The position numbers were made by a program, and so were the translations under genes. From assembly GCA_022376465.1 (NCBI GenBank), contig JACDTU010000003.1, positions 248,001 through 312,000 of the forward strand: a stretch of 64,000 nt of DNA. The letters run 5' to 3'. The notes beneath the pieces are model-generated. The model made no database searches. It was given only the letters and a program-made list of their open reading frames with translations, and was not told where the DNA came from. This stretch comes from Cubamyces lactineus. Lineage: Eukaryota > Basidiomycota > Agaricomycetes > Polyporales > Polyporaceae. Positions 46,004 to 58,093 of this stretch are shown here, piece after piece (position 1 is the first letter of the stretch; every line of letters starts with the position of its first letter).

Positions 46004-47241
46004 TCATGTCTCTTCCTGCTCCTTTACGGTCTCCGCAGCAGGCGCTTCTGTGGCTTCTTGCTGTTTTGTTGACCGATCCAGCAGGACACTTGTGCATGTC
46101 CTTAGAGCAGCGATCTCTTCCGCCTTGGGGTCTGCACAAGCTGCCCACCGAATCTTCATGTTCGGGTCGACGAGATACACATATCCGACGTGCCGGTTGG
46201 CAATACCCAGCGGCTCTCGCAGGTACCTATGTGGCGAACGTCAGTACATCACGGATTTCAACGCGTGAGCAGAGTCGGCCGTGTACGTACTCAATATTCT
46301 CACTCGAGATGAGGTAGGTCGGCCACAGCGCCTCTGGCACACCCTTCCTGATACTCGATATGAATAACGAAACCAACAAAGTCTTGAGCTGGTTATCCTG
46401 GAGGTTAATCTGTACCCGCTGAAACAGAGGGTGCGAGCCGAAGCTGGACTCCGTGGGTTCGACGAACTGTGCCGTTTGTATCTACGCACGTCTATCATTA
46501 GCTTATACGCCCGAACGTATGATTAACTTCCAGACCTCGGATATTCGCGTCGTGAGAAGGGTCACGACGGAGACCTTGCCCGCCAGCAGGCTCGTGGTGT
46601 GAACCTTTTCTTTGCCGACGAGAGGGGTCCCGAGGATGTTCGGAAAGTAGAGGGCTTTCTGGCCAAACGAAATCAGTACATGGCAACTACACAATGAGGC
46701 GTTGGAGACTTGTCCGAAGGCGAATGGGGAGGAATGGGAAGACTACTCACATCTTCCCGTATCATGACTTTGGGTGCAATCCAAGTCTTGCCGCCGTGTA
46801 TCCGCGTCGCACTGAGGTCCGAGAAATACCCTCTCGTAACTTCACGCGCTCTGGCACGTACAAGTGTGGTTATTTCGTATGCACTGCAAGCATGTAGGAT
46901 ACGACGTACAGATGGTGACGCTCCTCCAAACGCTTGTCCTGGTCAATGTACTTCTCTCTCGTTTCCTCCCATGACTTGGCCCTAGGCTTCGGTTTCTGCC
47001 GCACACCTAGGGGTCGCTGCAGTAGCGGTAAGGGCGCATCCTTCGTCTTCTTCTTGGGCTCCTCGACGTCTTGTGCCTTCTCCTTGCCCTTTGACTCCGT
47101 AGGAGAGGTTGGGGTCTCGGGCTCCGCGCGTCTGTGAGGTGTGCTGGATATGCTACGGAATCTCGCTCTCCCAAGCCTTGCCGCAGACGAAATTCGGGCT
47201 ACGCGGCATTGCCAAGCACGATAATGGACAAGCGGCCTCAT
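46004..47241 (-). CDS. ATP10: Mitochondrial ATP synthase assembly factor ATP10
   Basis: Five exons from the ATG at 47241-47239 to the TGA at 46006-46004. The N-terminus (MRPLVHYRAWQCRVARISSA) is a basic presequence, followed by a charged linker with runs of Lys/Glu. The ATP10 domain begins around PLPLLQRPLGVRQKPKPR and continues with GYFSDLSATRIHGGKTWIAP, KALYFPNILGTPLVGKEKVH, TSLLAGKVSVVTLLTTRISE, then YLREPLGIANRHVGYVYLVD and NMKIRWAACADPKAEE. In yeast Atp10 binds newly made subunit 6 and helps it join the c-ring of the F-o part in the inner membrane. The splices at SENIE|YLREP and ISE|IQTAQFVEP restore the family pattern. An acidic Glu-rich tail (TVKEQEET) ends the protein. No irregular sites. 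Confidence 0.93.
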
Positions 47242-49581
47242 GTGAAGCGTTCACAGAAGGTAGACAGTGTATGTGACCGAGCAGTAGAGGCACAGGGCAA
47301 GGTAATCGTACTGAGCGAAATACCAAGTCCGTAAAAGCTTAGCGCTGGCGAATATATGTGTCACGTGTCAATGCTCGATCGCGTCCATGCAGGCGCCCAT
47401 GATGCGCGCGCTCTTCCGCGTCTTGAAGTTGAACCACATCCATCCTCTAGCTGAGTGACTAACCTGTCCATGATGAAGGTGACATGAGTTATCAAGAAAC
47501 TCGCACGTTGTGGATGTGGCGCTCGTAAACATTTAGCTCCTCCTAACGGTGCCCATTTTGCGTGCCGGGGGCGATGAAGGCGCAACGAGGGCCGCAACTC
47601 ATGGATCATGCATGCGCCATAGCGCCAGGCCCGATGTGGTGAGCGGTACGCGGTCTCCTTCCAATCCTGCGACGCTATGTTGACACGTTATCGCACGACC
47701 ACAGACGTGTTGCGCGCAGCCTTCGGATATCGGTACGCTGTACAAGAGCCATCGATTGAATGCGATGATGTGAGCGCCCCAAGCCTCAGCAGACTGCTCG
47801 TTGTAGTCTTGTGAGTGCATCACACGAGAGGTGCCCCGTCCTTTGGCAGGCACCCCAAACCGGCCCCTCGCCTCAGTAACCGGATGCATGAGAGCTCGAG
47901 TTTGTCCCAGTGACTGGTGGTTCTTCATGGCTTGGGCGGTTGTTCGGATACGAACTCCGGACAATTCCCGGACATGACTTGTGCGGCACAACCAACGACG
48001 CGGTGGACCGACTACGGTGAGTTCAATGTATAGGCAGATACACACCTTCCGCTTCCGGGGAGCTTATCGTTCGCTACAGGCCCTCGGACCTTCCGCATTC
48101 ATCATGGTCCGAATACAGACGATCCACCTGCTCCCGCTATCTGTGCTTCAAGAACGTTCCAAATTAGACGACGTGCCGTTGGCGGTGCAGAAGCTCCAAG
48201 TGGGTTCTGTTAGCTCGCAAACCCCCAAACGCACGCATCAGGCGCTTCCCGGAAATGAGCTCGATTCCTTTGGGCTTGCTCGTTTCGCCGACACAGATTC
48301 TCAGGACAGGTTGTCCTGGCGAGGCTGCGCGAGTGCTGATCCTCTGCGCCAATAGCAATGTGTGCCTGTGTTCCAAGGACTTGCGCCTACAGGCCGCGTG
48401 ATATTACCTCAGTGGACGAGGAGCTCGTCAAACCATTACGTGGTTGAATAGGGCTGTGCTGACATTCTGCTCCTGAGGTGAGCGCAAACGTCATTCTCGG
48501 GGTTTGTCCATGTGAGGTGAGCTGCAACATCAAGCGTATACAAGGTACGACGGATCTGACGATGTCAGTCATTACAGACGTGTCGCAGCCTTGGTGAACC
48601 CCTTAAACGTACCTGAGGGCGGTGGCTGAAGGCCGCCTCGATGGCGCTCTATGGAGACGCACTGCGTTGATAAGACCAGATGGTGAAGTCGAAAGCAACG
48701 TGCACTGAAGGTGCGCACGGCATGCACACTGAAGTGCCAGATATCCTGCAGCTGACCTCTCGGAAATAAGCTGCCTGACATACGGCGGCTGTAGTTATTT
48801 CGAGAGGCGGCGAACGTGCAGAGGGGCATTGCAGTCCATTGTATAGTATCCCACAGCGCATCTCGGAAGGTCTACAATGATTGTGCCCCAAATCTACCGC
48901 GGAACCTTACTGAAGTACATCCACACTGGACGATATCCGAGGCGAGTGGACGAGGGTGGACACTGGATATCGGGGATGATGGTCTGGGCGGTTCGGCGAC
49001 GGGCGTCTCAAGATCCGTAATCTAGATATGGAGTCCCGATGCGATCTTGCAGGTGAGTCCAACCCTTGTCGACCCTTTCCTCCTCCGTTACATCCTCCGT
49101 CTCGTACTTTCTTAACAATCCCGATACCGCTCAGGCAGAACACAAAGTGCTCTAAGAATGTAGACTGGAATGATGCATTTATCCCTGAGCGGTCGATTCC
49201 GCCTCAGGCCGTTGGATCATATCGATCGCACGCTTGTGCAAGCCGTTCATATAACGCGAGCCCCATTGCATTGTGCGGCAAGAACACGCAGACGGGCAGG
49301 ATCACTCGCCGTATCTTCGAACGTTCTGACTTGCGGCCGCTTCTCTTTCCCAGCACAATCGGAAAGCACTCGCCTGCCTCCGTGTAGCCTCAGCGATCAA
49401 TTTTGCCTCATGGTAAACACGCCCGAGCCGTCCCTCCGTCACGTTCCTCCAGCACTCTAAAAGGGCCCGCGAAATGCTCCTCCGCCCTGCCTTGGGTCCT
49501 CCTCACCGCTCTGCGAGCACTACGCTACGAGCTCATCGCTCACCTTTTCCTACTCTCCCACCACTCCCCTCTTCGGCCGCC
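47242..49581. other. Intergenic, 2.3 kb
   Basis: Between ATP10 (-) and the kinase (+), which are divergent. The part right before the kinase start is CT-rich and likely its leader. Open frames at 47599-48376 and 48572-48891 have no recognised domain. No repeats seen. Confidence 0.4.
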
Positions 49582-52084
49582 ATGGTCACCTCTCCGCAAT
49601 CCCCGACCTCGCCTGTTCCCCCGGCGCTTGGGACTGTCATCGACAATGGCGCACTGCAGCTAGTCGAGATCCTCGGGTACGGTGGGTACGGAATCGTGTA
49701 CCGCGCAATCGACACCTACTCGTCAAATCCAACATCATACGCTGTCAAGTGCCTTCCCCATTCCAACAAACGCAGCGCTGCCCGCCAGCGGCAACTCCAC
49801 ATGCGTGAGATCGCCCTCCACCAGCTGGCCTCGGGCCATCCCAACGTCGTCACCCTCCACCGCGTGGTCGAGGACTACCAGTACACCTATATCGTCATGG
49901 ACTACTGCTCCGACGGCGACCTTTTCACTCAAATTCTGCACCAACGGCGTTATCTGGGCAATAACGCACTCATCAAGGAGGTCTTTCTTCAGCTGCTCGA
50001 TGCAGTTGAATACTGCCACTCCCTCAATATCTATCATCGTGACTTGAAGCCCGAGAATGTCCTCTGCTTCGACGGCGGCCTGCGGCTCGCCATCACTGAC
50101 TTTGGGCTCGCGACTACGGATCGCATGAGCACAGAGTTCCGCACCGGGAGCGTGTACCACATGAGTCCAGGTAAGCTTACTTAGTCTTGTATCGTTGCTC
50201 AAGCTCACGTCTTCACCAGAATGCCAAGGCGGCATCTTTGCGCCCACGCGGAGCTACTCTCCCCTATTCAACGACGTCTGGTCTCTGGGCATCATCCTGT
50301 TGAACCTCATCACGGGACGCAACCCTTGGAAGTCTGCGTCTGCGGACGACTGCACGTTCCAGGCCTACCTGAAGGACCCCCTCCACTTCCTCCCGACAGT
50401 CCTCCCGATCTCCCATGAGGTCAACCTTCTCCTCACGCGCACGCTCGAGGTTGACTGGAGGCACCGCATCACTCTCCGCGAGATGCGCCACGCGCTCAAG
50501 GGGATCGACAACTTCTACTCTCCCGACGTCATCTTCGAGGACAGCATGGCGCGTTGTCCCTGGGAGGCCGGCCTTCGCGCGGACGCAGACAGCGACTCGT
50601 CCGCAGAGGCAGAGCCCGAGCCACATGAGCTACCAGAACAGGAACCTCAGGAGAACTTCACTTCCACATGGAGCGGCGACTCTGACTCCGAGATGGTCTT
50701 CACCCGCGAGCGCTCGGTCGCTAAGGAGTCCAACTGGTCCGATTCGTTCTCCTTCCGTGCGCGTGCCGCCGAGGACCTCTCCGCTGGCCCCTCTTCATAC
50801 TCGCGCTCCAGCTCCCGTTTGCGTTCCAATTCTGGCTCCGGCAGCGGCTCCCGTTCAGATGCCTGCACCGATCCCCGCTCCATGTCCCCCAGCCCCGACT
50901 CGCCAGTGTATACCACCACCAAGCTCTTCGAAGCTCTCCAGACGCCTGGACACAGCCCCGCGTCAGCGTACTCTGTTCTGTCTTCCTCGCCCTCAATCCC
51001 GTCGCCGCCAGTAACCCCGCACGCGAACTGCGGGTGGGGCCAGCAAGGCCGTCCGAAGCTCGTTCTCACCGTCAACACGGACGGGTACCGGCCCGAGTAC
51101 TACGACAACAGCGTTACGATGCTCTCGGCGACCGCATCGTCGATGCATACGGCGCTCGAGTCCGCACTGTCGCCTAACTGGGATGGGTACATGTACTCGC
51201 CCTTGGCACCGAGCTCCATTCCGACCGCGAAGGCTTCGCCATATGGTGACTCGCGCGAGGACGTCGGCATGCTGATCACTCCTGCGACGGAGGACCACGA
51301 CATGGATGAGTACCCGAGTATCGACACTTCGTACGACTCACTTCCCTCTGCCCGCCCCGAGTCTCCGGTTCTCGGCCTCGACTTCGGTGCTCAACGAGAG
51401 CGAGCTGCTGACGCGGATAGGGAGGCTGAGCTCAGCTGGCAACGGCTCTGCTCTTGGCTCAATCCGTCGCCTCAGGCTGGCAACTCGACTGGTCACACGC
51501 CGGCGTTTTCGTTCTTCACGGTCACCGCCACCACAGCACAGTCGTCATCGCAGCCTGAGCCTGAGCCTGTGCCATGGCCCGCCTTCTCGTTTGGCACATC
51601 CTCTTCCTCACCACGGTCGATGCCTGAGAAGCTCTCCCCCACCATCGCCTCGGGACCTCCTCCTCTTCCTCTTCGTCCCCCTTTCACTCCCCATGTTCGT
51701 GGCGACAGGAAGTCTCGTACATCGAGCTTCCTGAAGCCTATTCGCCTCGCATTCCCTCGTCGCTCCGCATCTCCCCCTCGCAGGCGCTCTTCCTCCCGCT
51801 CCACAGGGCGCGGAAAGGCGCGGCAGACGGCGTCAGTGCCCGAGACGAGCGCGAACTGGGTCTTTTCCGCGTCGACGTCCGCGTCGCCCGAGCCGCAGCC
51901 GTACCTCTGCATCCCGCCCGCGACGCCGCACATGCCGGCGCAGACGCGGGTGGAGAAGGAGGACGTGCACCCGACGCACACCACGTTGACTGAGGACGCG
52001 CAGCCGCGGCGCAAGCGCCTCCGGTCGGCGCGGGACTGGTTCTCGCCCCAAAGGCTGTTTGCCGCTGTGCTACCCTCGTCGTGA
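49582..52084 (+). CDS. Ran1/Sks1-like serine/threonine protein kinase
   Basis: Two exons (49582-50170 and 50220-52084) give 817 aa. I chose the ATG at 49582 because of its GCCGCCATGG context and the family-like start MVTSPQSPTSPVPP; an upstream in-frame ATG at 49474 exists. The kinase domain spans about residues 25-320: glycine loop GYGGYGIVYRA, lysine in SYAVKCLPH, catalytic loop YHRDLKPENVLC, DFGLATTDR, an APE-like SPECQGG formed across the intron, then DVWSLGIILLNLITGRNPW. The family includes S. pombe Ran1/Pat1, which blocks entry into meiosis, and yeast Sks1/Vhs1, linked to nutrient response and filament growth; the precise role here is inferred. The remaining 500 residues are Ser/Pro/Glu-rich and probably disordered, with many possible phosphorylation sites. 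Confidence 0.92.
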
Positions 52085-52800
52085 CTCTCGCTCCTGGCTG
52101 GGACCTGGATCGCACCTGAGTAACTTATTCCCTTCGCATTGATTCTGTATCTCACCCGCATCCGCATTGGCATTGGTATCGGTATCTGCAACTTTTTCGC
52201 CCGTTTCTTCATCTCATTTGTCACAGTACTACTCATCATCATCGCATTCTAAACATTCGCATCTGCATCTTGCCCATTCTCGTTTCTGACGCATCTCACG
52301 CATCCGATGTACAGTGTACCATCATTTCGCGCAACCCTTCTTCATAGCATCTCACTCGCTCATCACACACAATCGCATACACTCATCATCGCACGGACTT
52401 TTTGGTATCTTTATCTCGGTAGAACCGTGTACGTCTTCTGCATGGCGGACTGCAATGCGTCCGTCTCTGTTGTATCACTGACTGCCTAGCTAGCGGACAT
52501 CCTGTATGCGCCTCTTTTGTCACTCACATATGCCATATGCCACTATGCACACCATCTTCGTCGACCATGAATGTGTGATGTGCGATCCGCGCCGCTGCGG
52601 GTCACTTCAGGTCTGAGTACACCTTCGGGGGCTGGTCTGCGCACATACGTACCTTCGTATTCGGTCAACGTGTCGAACATGGATTGGTGGCGTAGCAGCA
52701 TTCTTGTCCTGAGTCAGGTGAGTTCCATTGCTCTCATAATACACTTCATATCCATACAGGCATTCTAAAGCAACCCTACGTCTTTCACAACCTAGAGGGT
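52085..52800. other. Intergenic between convergent genes
   Basis: 3' flanks of the kinase (+) and the PITH gene (-). CATC-rich direct repeats lie around 52210-52400, probably 3' UTR of the kinase. No gene seen. Confidence 0.45.
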
Positions 52801-53655
52801 CTACCTCGCAGTAGTCTGCTGTCCTCCAGACTTCTCCTGTAGACGGTCTATCAGCCGTGCGTCCGCAGCGTTAGCCGCAGGGATCTCGAGCTTCTCGGTG
52901 CCCTCTTTCCGCTGCGATCGGCTGTCTCCTCTGAAGCCAATGTAGTACAGACGCAGAGCATCTCCGCCCACAGAGTCGCTCTGGAAGCGTCTCCATATCA
53001 GCCGCAGTGAAGTGCATCGCCGGTAAGGACTCACGAAGAATAGCGAAACCGAATGCACGTTGGCAAAGGACGCCGCGCGCAGCTGGTACTCGTGCACCGC
53101 GGTCTCGCCCTCGAGGAGACTGATGTTCAGCTGCGGTGTGATCTCCTCAGCTTCGGAGAAATCTACTATGTTTGTACGGTTGGCGTATATCCGCAACCGT
53201 CGGGGGGTCATCTCGCCTCTCCCTATTTGGAATGATCAGCGACGAGTGACCACTGCGGTGCCAGCACGATAGACACACCTAGCTTTAAGAGGATCGATCG
53301 GAGACGGACATTCTGGTTGAACGGTATGTGTATGATGACCTGCGAGGAACAGATGGGTCAGCTTGGTGCGCTGACACCAATCGACAGTGGTAACGATGCG
53401 GTACTTGATCGTCAACGCCAGATTCAGCAAACTTAGACGTGTCCTCTCGCTCGTTCCACGGTTTGATGATGTTCTGGGCATCCTCTGGGACGGCCAAGTT
53501 CAGGCCATGCACGCTTGTCTTGAGTTATATTCCTCATCGCAAGTATATGCGCATACGCAAGCTCACTTGTATTTGTCTATTGATCCATACAGGTTTGTGA
53601 GGTCCAACCCAGCCAATTCTTCAGAAACAGAGTTCGCATCGTCCCTGGAAGCCAT
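52801..53655 (-). CDS. PITH domain protein (thioredoxin-like C-terminal domain)
   Basis: Five exons from the ATG at 53655-53653 (exon 1 53655-53567, exon 2 from 53513) to the TAG at 52803-52801; about 200 aa. The PITH domain covers nearly all of it: GLDLTNLYGSIDKYNVHGLN, IIKPWNEREDTSKF, VIIHIPFNQNVRLRSILLKL, RRLRIYANRTNIVDF, ITPQLNISLLEGETAVHEY, FANVHSVSLFF, then LYYIGFRGDSRS and LEIPAANAADARLIDRL. The PITH fold is the C-terminal part of TXNL1, which binds the proteasome; short stand-alone PITH proteins like this lack the thioredoxin part. The role in fungi is not established. Exon 2 must start at CGTGCAT for the frame to hold. A longer N-terminus in the same frame without a Met is possible. 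Divergent from uS5m. Confidence 0.88.
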
Positions 53656-53918
53656 TACCGCTAGTTTCGTATATTGTAGTAGGCCCAATGTCGGTGAGCG
53701 GGTTGTACGTCGTGGTTCATGTCCAAGACCGAGGCCGGTGAGATGATCGTGTATAAGCCATAAGCGCCCGTGTGTACGTGAGCGCTTAACAGGCGCTACT
53801 GCAATGTGCTAGCGAAAACGGCGTTTCGTTACTCGTTGCTTGACCTCTCTCGTCCCAAGCTCCTTCGACACACGCCGTCACCGCGCTCTCCGTCTCGCTC
53901 GACGGACAAAATCTCACC
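53656..53918. promoter_or_regulatory. Short divergent promoter, PITH / uS5m
   Basis: 263 bp between the ATGs of two divergent genes, so it must serve both. A CTTGCTTGACC-like stretch lies close to the uS5m side. No TATA box is obvious. Confidence 0.45.
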
Positions 53919-54893
53919 ATGTCGAGCTCAGGCATAGCGCGTACCGTCTTCTCGGCGGCCTCGCGACAACCTCCCCGTCTCGTACCTGCCCTTCCTGCTG
54001 TACGGCACTATTCGACACCTGTTGAACATTCAAGCCTGGACCTTCGACGCGCTAAAGACCAGGAGGAGTTCGCGGACGCTCTCAAAAAGAGCCAGTACTT
54101 CCCAAACCTCATGAAACACGATGCTCTCCTCGACACACATCACACGCAGACGTTCCCTCCGAATAAGCACACTCCGTTCACGAACACGGTTACCGTCCGC
54201 AACAACGACCCCTCTATCTTTCGCATCGCCAACGAGCTGGACAATGGCGAGAAAAGTAGCGGAGACATGTTCATCACCGACGAGGTCGAGAGCTCGGCGG
54301 ACGCCATGAAGCCCATCAAGTTCCTCCACCTTGGCCTCAAGGAGCATTCGAAGCTGTATCGCGCCATGTACGTGCGTCGGGTGAAGCAACAGACCGGCAA
54401 GGGCAAAATCGCGCGTTTCTCTGTACTCGTCGTCGTTGGGAACGGAAACGGCCTTCTCGGGTTGGGTCAGGGCAAGGCTGGCGATTATACGAGTGCCCTG
54501 GATAAGGCGTTCCCAGAAGCGGTGCGCAACATGGACTACGTCGAGCGATTCGAGAACCGCACGATCTGGACGGAGATGGAGAACAAGTTCGGTTCGACGC
54601 GCATCATCCTCCGCCCGCGCCCCGTCGGATTCGGCCTCGCGACGAATCCCATCATCCACGAAGTCTTCAAAGTCGTGGGCATCAAGGACGCGAGTGCGAA
54701 GGTGTGGGGCAGCCGGAACCCGTATCATGTCATGAAGGCGGTCGTGCGCATGCTGCTCCCAGGACACATGCCGACGTTGATGGGCAATGGTATCGGTGGT
54801 CAGGGAAGGACGATGGAGAAAGGCAGGGAGCTGAGGTCGGTCATGGAGATTGAGCGGGACCGGGGCAGGAGGATCGTTCCTTTGCATACGTGA
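53919..54893 (+). CDS. MRPS5: Mitochondrial ribosomal protein uS5m
   Basis: A single open frame of 324 aa without introns, unusual in this window. The start MSSSGIARTVFSAASRQPPR is a mitochondrial presequence with a YST-type cleavage region near residue 32. The ribosomal S5 N-terminal double-stranded RNA-binding fold begins at VRRVKQQTGKGKIARFSVLV, with the typical VVGNGNGLLGLGQGKAGDYT, and the C-terminal part includes VRNMDYVERFENRTIW, STRIILRPRPVGFGLATNP and HEVFKVVGIKDASAKVWGS. uS5 lines the mRNA entry and decoding side of the small mitoribosomal subunit. The C-terminal RGRRIVPL extension is fungal in style. The antisense frame of similar length (54935-54030) is a shadow created by GC-rich codons. 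Confidence 0.95.
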   Translation: MSSSGIARTVFSAASRQPPRLVPALPAVRHYSTPVEHSSLDLRRAKDQEEFADALKKSQYFPNLMKHDALLDTHHTQTFPPNKHTPFTNTVTVRNNDPSIFRIANELDNGEKSSGDMFITDEVESSADAMKPIKFLHLGLKEHSKLYRAMYVRRVKQQTGKGKIARFSVLVVVGNGNGLLGLGQGKAGDYTSALDKAFPEAVRNMDYVERFENRTIWTEMENKFGSTRIILRPRPVGFGLATNPIIHEVFKVVGIKDASAKVWGSRNPYHVMKAVVRMLLPGHMPTLMGNGIGGQGRTMEKGRELRSVMEIERDRGRRIVPLHT

Positions 54894-55406
54894 CGGGACC
54901 ACTGGTGACGTGGTTGGCATTCTCGCAACATACACCTATTACTCACCGCTAATGATGACTTCTTGACTATCTCTGTCGGCATGACCGTCAAGTATGGGAC
55001 CCCGTATGCGGCAGCGTATTGGAGATGTAGTGGGTTGGACATGTAGCCTTGCGATCGCGCAATGCTACGTTCAATCCAGAGGTCAGTGATATTGGGTTTC
55101 GTCTACTGTTCGTGACCTCTATAATCTTACCAGACCGCTAGCTCATGCGCTATTCGACATGCGAAATATGTAAGTGTTAGCGGGTTATGTTCAGGAGTGA
55201 GCTAACCACAAGCATCTTGACTACAGATTTCCTCGTGTTTTATAGAGCTCAATGTCAGCACTCGTGTGTGAAGTATGATGACGCAGAAGTGCTCTGATAG
55301 CCTGCGCACTCTTAACTAGACCTCTGACTTGTTTCGTCACATACCCAATCGCCACGTACACCGCAACCTGCAGTCCTCCGGCAACCTTGTTACCACTCAA
55401 GGGTTG
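54894..55406. other. Intergenic
   Basis: uS5m 3' flank to the end of copy A of the secreted family. No gene seen. Confidence 0.45.
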
Positions 55407-55743
55407 CTAGACTAGAAACGTATTACCGTTAGAGTCAACTGTCCCGAGGCCCTTAGTGAGTCCACGCACAATTTAGTCGAACATGTGTCCTGCTGCGCCA
55501 AAGATCGGTCAACCTGCTTACAGTCGCGGTCGTGATCGACTTCGCTGTGGTGGTCGATGTAGACGGTATGGACACCGTGGTAGAATTCGTGTTGGCGCTA
55601 CTGATCATACTGATGGAGTAACTGGCAGGGGTACTCGTAACCTGGGAAGGTTTGTCTCGGCTAATGCTGTAGAATGCTGGGGCAACAAGGGACATGCCAA
55701 GTGGACCTGTAAAGTGCATCGCGAACCGTGAGGAGATGGGCAC
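55407..55743 (-). pseudogene. THVKIV-family small secreted protein, copy A (diverged)
   Basis: Minus-strand frame with a hydrophobic start (MSLVAPAFYSI region), a Ser/Thr-rich middle (STTVSIPSTSTTTAKSITTA) and an end DLWRSRTHVRLN. The tail aligns with copies B and C (LWRHGTHVKIV). The donor GTGCGT lies exactly 19 nt after the ACACAY start of the motif, as in copy B, and the acceptor TTTCTAG is followed by TCTAG, giving the same short last exon with a stop (55409-55407). The signal peptide is weaker than in the other copies and the motif has lost its Lys and Ile, so this copy may be decaying; it has no internal stop. Function is unknown. Confidence 0.5.
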
Positions 55744-56529
55744 TTTCCTACCATCATCGCCTATGGAGACTCACTTATACTGATGCCAGGGAATCCACCG
55801 ATAGAGTTATGTTTATGAAGCTGAGGAATGGGAAGCTCTATGCCGGAGGCCGCGTTCCCAGCATCTGACGATCTCATCGACAACAGAAGCATACTCAGCT
55901 CAACGCCACGAGTCGATAGGTGTCAGCATCTGGGTATCCTGTTCTTCCCATGTCATCAGCGATGCTATTGCTCTCTGCAGCTGGCGCATTTTCCACGTAT
56001 GCTCTTGGTAGTGTTGCTACTAGGACCTCGCACACTTATGCCGTCGCCTTCATTCAATACTGGAAACAGTGTCACTTCCTCGATTGTGACATGCGAAGAT
56101 CTTCGTACACGTACAAAGGTGTAAACGCCAGGACGGAATGGGCATGGTGAGTGTGAGTCTCGAGATACCAGTTGCTGCCTTTTGTACCCTCAATTGATAG
56201 TCGTCTAGCCATGCCGACGCTCAATCTCGGAAAGGTAGGTCTATCAGCTATCCTTGTATATGTGTACTCTGAACAGGCGTCGTTGGCTGTTATAGGTCCC
56301 AATAGGCGACTGCATACTCAGTTCAACACTCTGGTCTAGTTGTGCATCCATAGAGCTCGGGAGCCAATGATCCGTAAGTCGCAACAGTCGCACCGAGGGG
56401 TTTTTGAATGACTACTTGGATAGCTTACAAATACTGCGTGTGCACCTCTGCTGCTAGTCTGCCTCGCCTCAAACCATGCCTCCGCAATCCGTAGTTCTCT
56501 CATAACCTCATCGCCATCTGGGAGGCGTC
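55744..56529. other. Intergenic between copies A and B
   Basis: No gene seen. Small open frames only. Confidence 0.4.
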
Positions 56530-56928
56530 CTAGACTGAAGAAGATGCGACTAGAATCAGCCCTCTACGAGCTTAGTGAGGAGCATACACACCGACAATCT
56601 TGACGTGTGTCGCGCCGCGGTAGAGGCCTACAGGTGTGGCCGTTGTCGTAATCTCGATGGTTGAAGGGTGTGACACCCAAGCCGGGGTGGGACGCAGACA
56701 GTCCAGGCCAATGCACGGTGACGTTGGGTCGATGGTGACCACGGAATCCGATGCATCAGCGACGGAAGCAGGTGGGGCAGTATTCAACGTCGGTTTCGCT
56801 CCATAGGGGATGGCGATAGCGTCTATCGAATCCGTTTGGATAGGAATGCCAGATTCTGCCGAGATGGTCTCGTCGCAGAGCGCTTTAGCGATGAGTAGGC
56901 AAAAAGCGAAAATGCTGCAGGCCTGCAT
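56530..56928 (-). CDS. THVKIV-family small secreted protein, copy B
   Basis: Two exons (56928-56592 and 56534-56530) give 113 aa. The start MQACSIFAFCLLIAKALCDE has a clear signal peptide with a likely cut after ALC. The mature part is rich in Ser, Thr, Pro and Ala, with two cysteines in CIGLDC, and ends VGLYRGATHVKIV. The intron (56591-56535, 57 nt) has a GTGTGT donor and a TCTTCTTCAG acceptor, and splits the last Val codon; exon 2 adds only TC TAG. Reading through the intron instead would give four extra residues. The product is probably a secreted or wall-associated peptide. I recognise no family. Copies A and C on the same strand share the motif and the intron position. Confidence 0.65.
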
Positions 56929-58093
56929 TCTCGAGGTGCGTAGTGATGTTGGGATTTCCTCTGTTGCTGATAGATCCGTGTCTCTCCTAGTGACCTGCGA
57001 TATATGAGAGCCCGGCAAGCACAGTATTCGCTTCGACCGTCGGTCCATTTGTGCGGTGTGATCTCTGCTACAGAGAATCTTGCTCCGATGCTAATAGAAG
57101 CGACCACCACCGTAGGCCCTTAGAAACATCCACCCGATTATGCCTGAGCATGTGTGCCTGTCCGCCGGGCCTTCGCTGTCAAATAAGGGTCAGTAGTAGA
57201 AGATGCCAGCCATGTCGTTTGTGATCTTCCCTCACGGTAGCTCCCACGGCCTACTAGCAGGGAACCAACAGGAAAGCAATGCCTTCTTCCGGCACGGCCC
57301 TTCGATACTCAGAGCTAGGGGCTCCGCGGGAGCATCCACACAGGCTCCGCGTTTTTGATGCTGGACAGCACATCGATAGTACCTGTCCGATCTATCGCGG
57401 TGTGCACAAAGCATATATCTGCCTACGGTTCTCGCGACCGCACGGAGGCTCTCCGGAGCTCGTTGGTGAGACGTCCGTTGATGCCTTCCTGACCTCGTGC
57501 ACGCGATCGCAGAACGCACCTTCCGGGTAGCCCCTTGAACCCCCGGAGTCACTATGGCATCTTCGAGCCAGCACCGTCCGAACTTCGCTGCTTCTGCGAC
57601 GGCATCCGCTCCAGTATACGGGTAACCCGGGCTAAACCGCTGCAGTCGTACGCTGCGATCCGATGCAACAGGACGTGGCGATGAGTAGCGCCGTGTCAAC
57701 TCTGACTACCCCATTGTACATACATGCCGGCTACGGAGCCGGGCGGGAGCAATGAGTACAGTAGAGGCGAGGCTTAGGCTACGCTCTAACTTAGTGGTAC
57801 ACTGGTCATCGTTCCACTTTTCAGCGTTTTTCTCCATGCATACGGTACTTTCGGCCTCGAGGGTGAAGCTATATCTATCATGCCAGGTGTGTTCGTCGGC
57901 TATACCGGGTATTTGCGCTGAAACTGGGGGCGTCAGATCCACAATATCGGACTTTTACTGTCAAATTCACGCATCCTCCGATAGCATCATGTACGGACCA
58001 GAAATACTGCTATATTCGGTACGCTTCGAACCATCTTCTATCAAGTACGCCTCGAAGACTCATGTAGCAATCAACCCTTCTGTCGGCAACGTT
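56929..58093. other. Intergenic between copies B and C
   Basis: 1.2 kb with no supported gene. Frames at 57232-57699 (-) and 57752-58126 (+) have no domain; no further THVKIV motif was found. Confidence 0.4.

Noticed and set aside
54030..54935. 301-codon open frame antisense to uS5m
   Set aside because: It mirrors the GC-rich codons of the ribosomal protein gene, has no domain, and the plus-strand protein is unambiguous.
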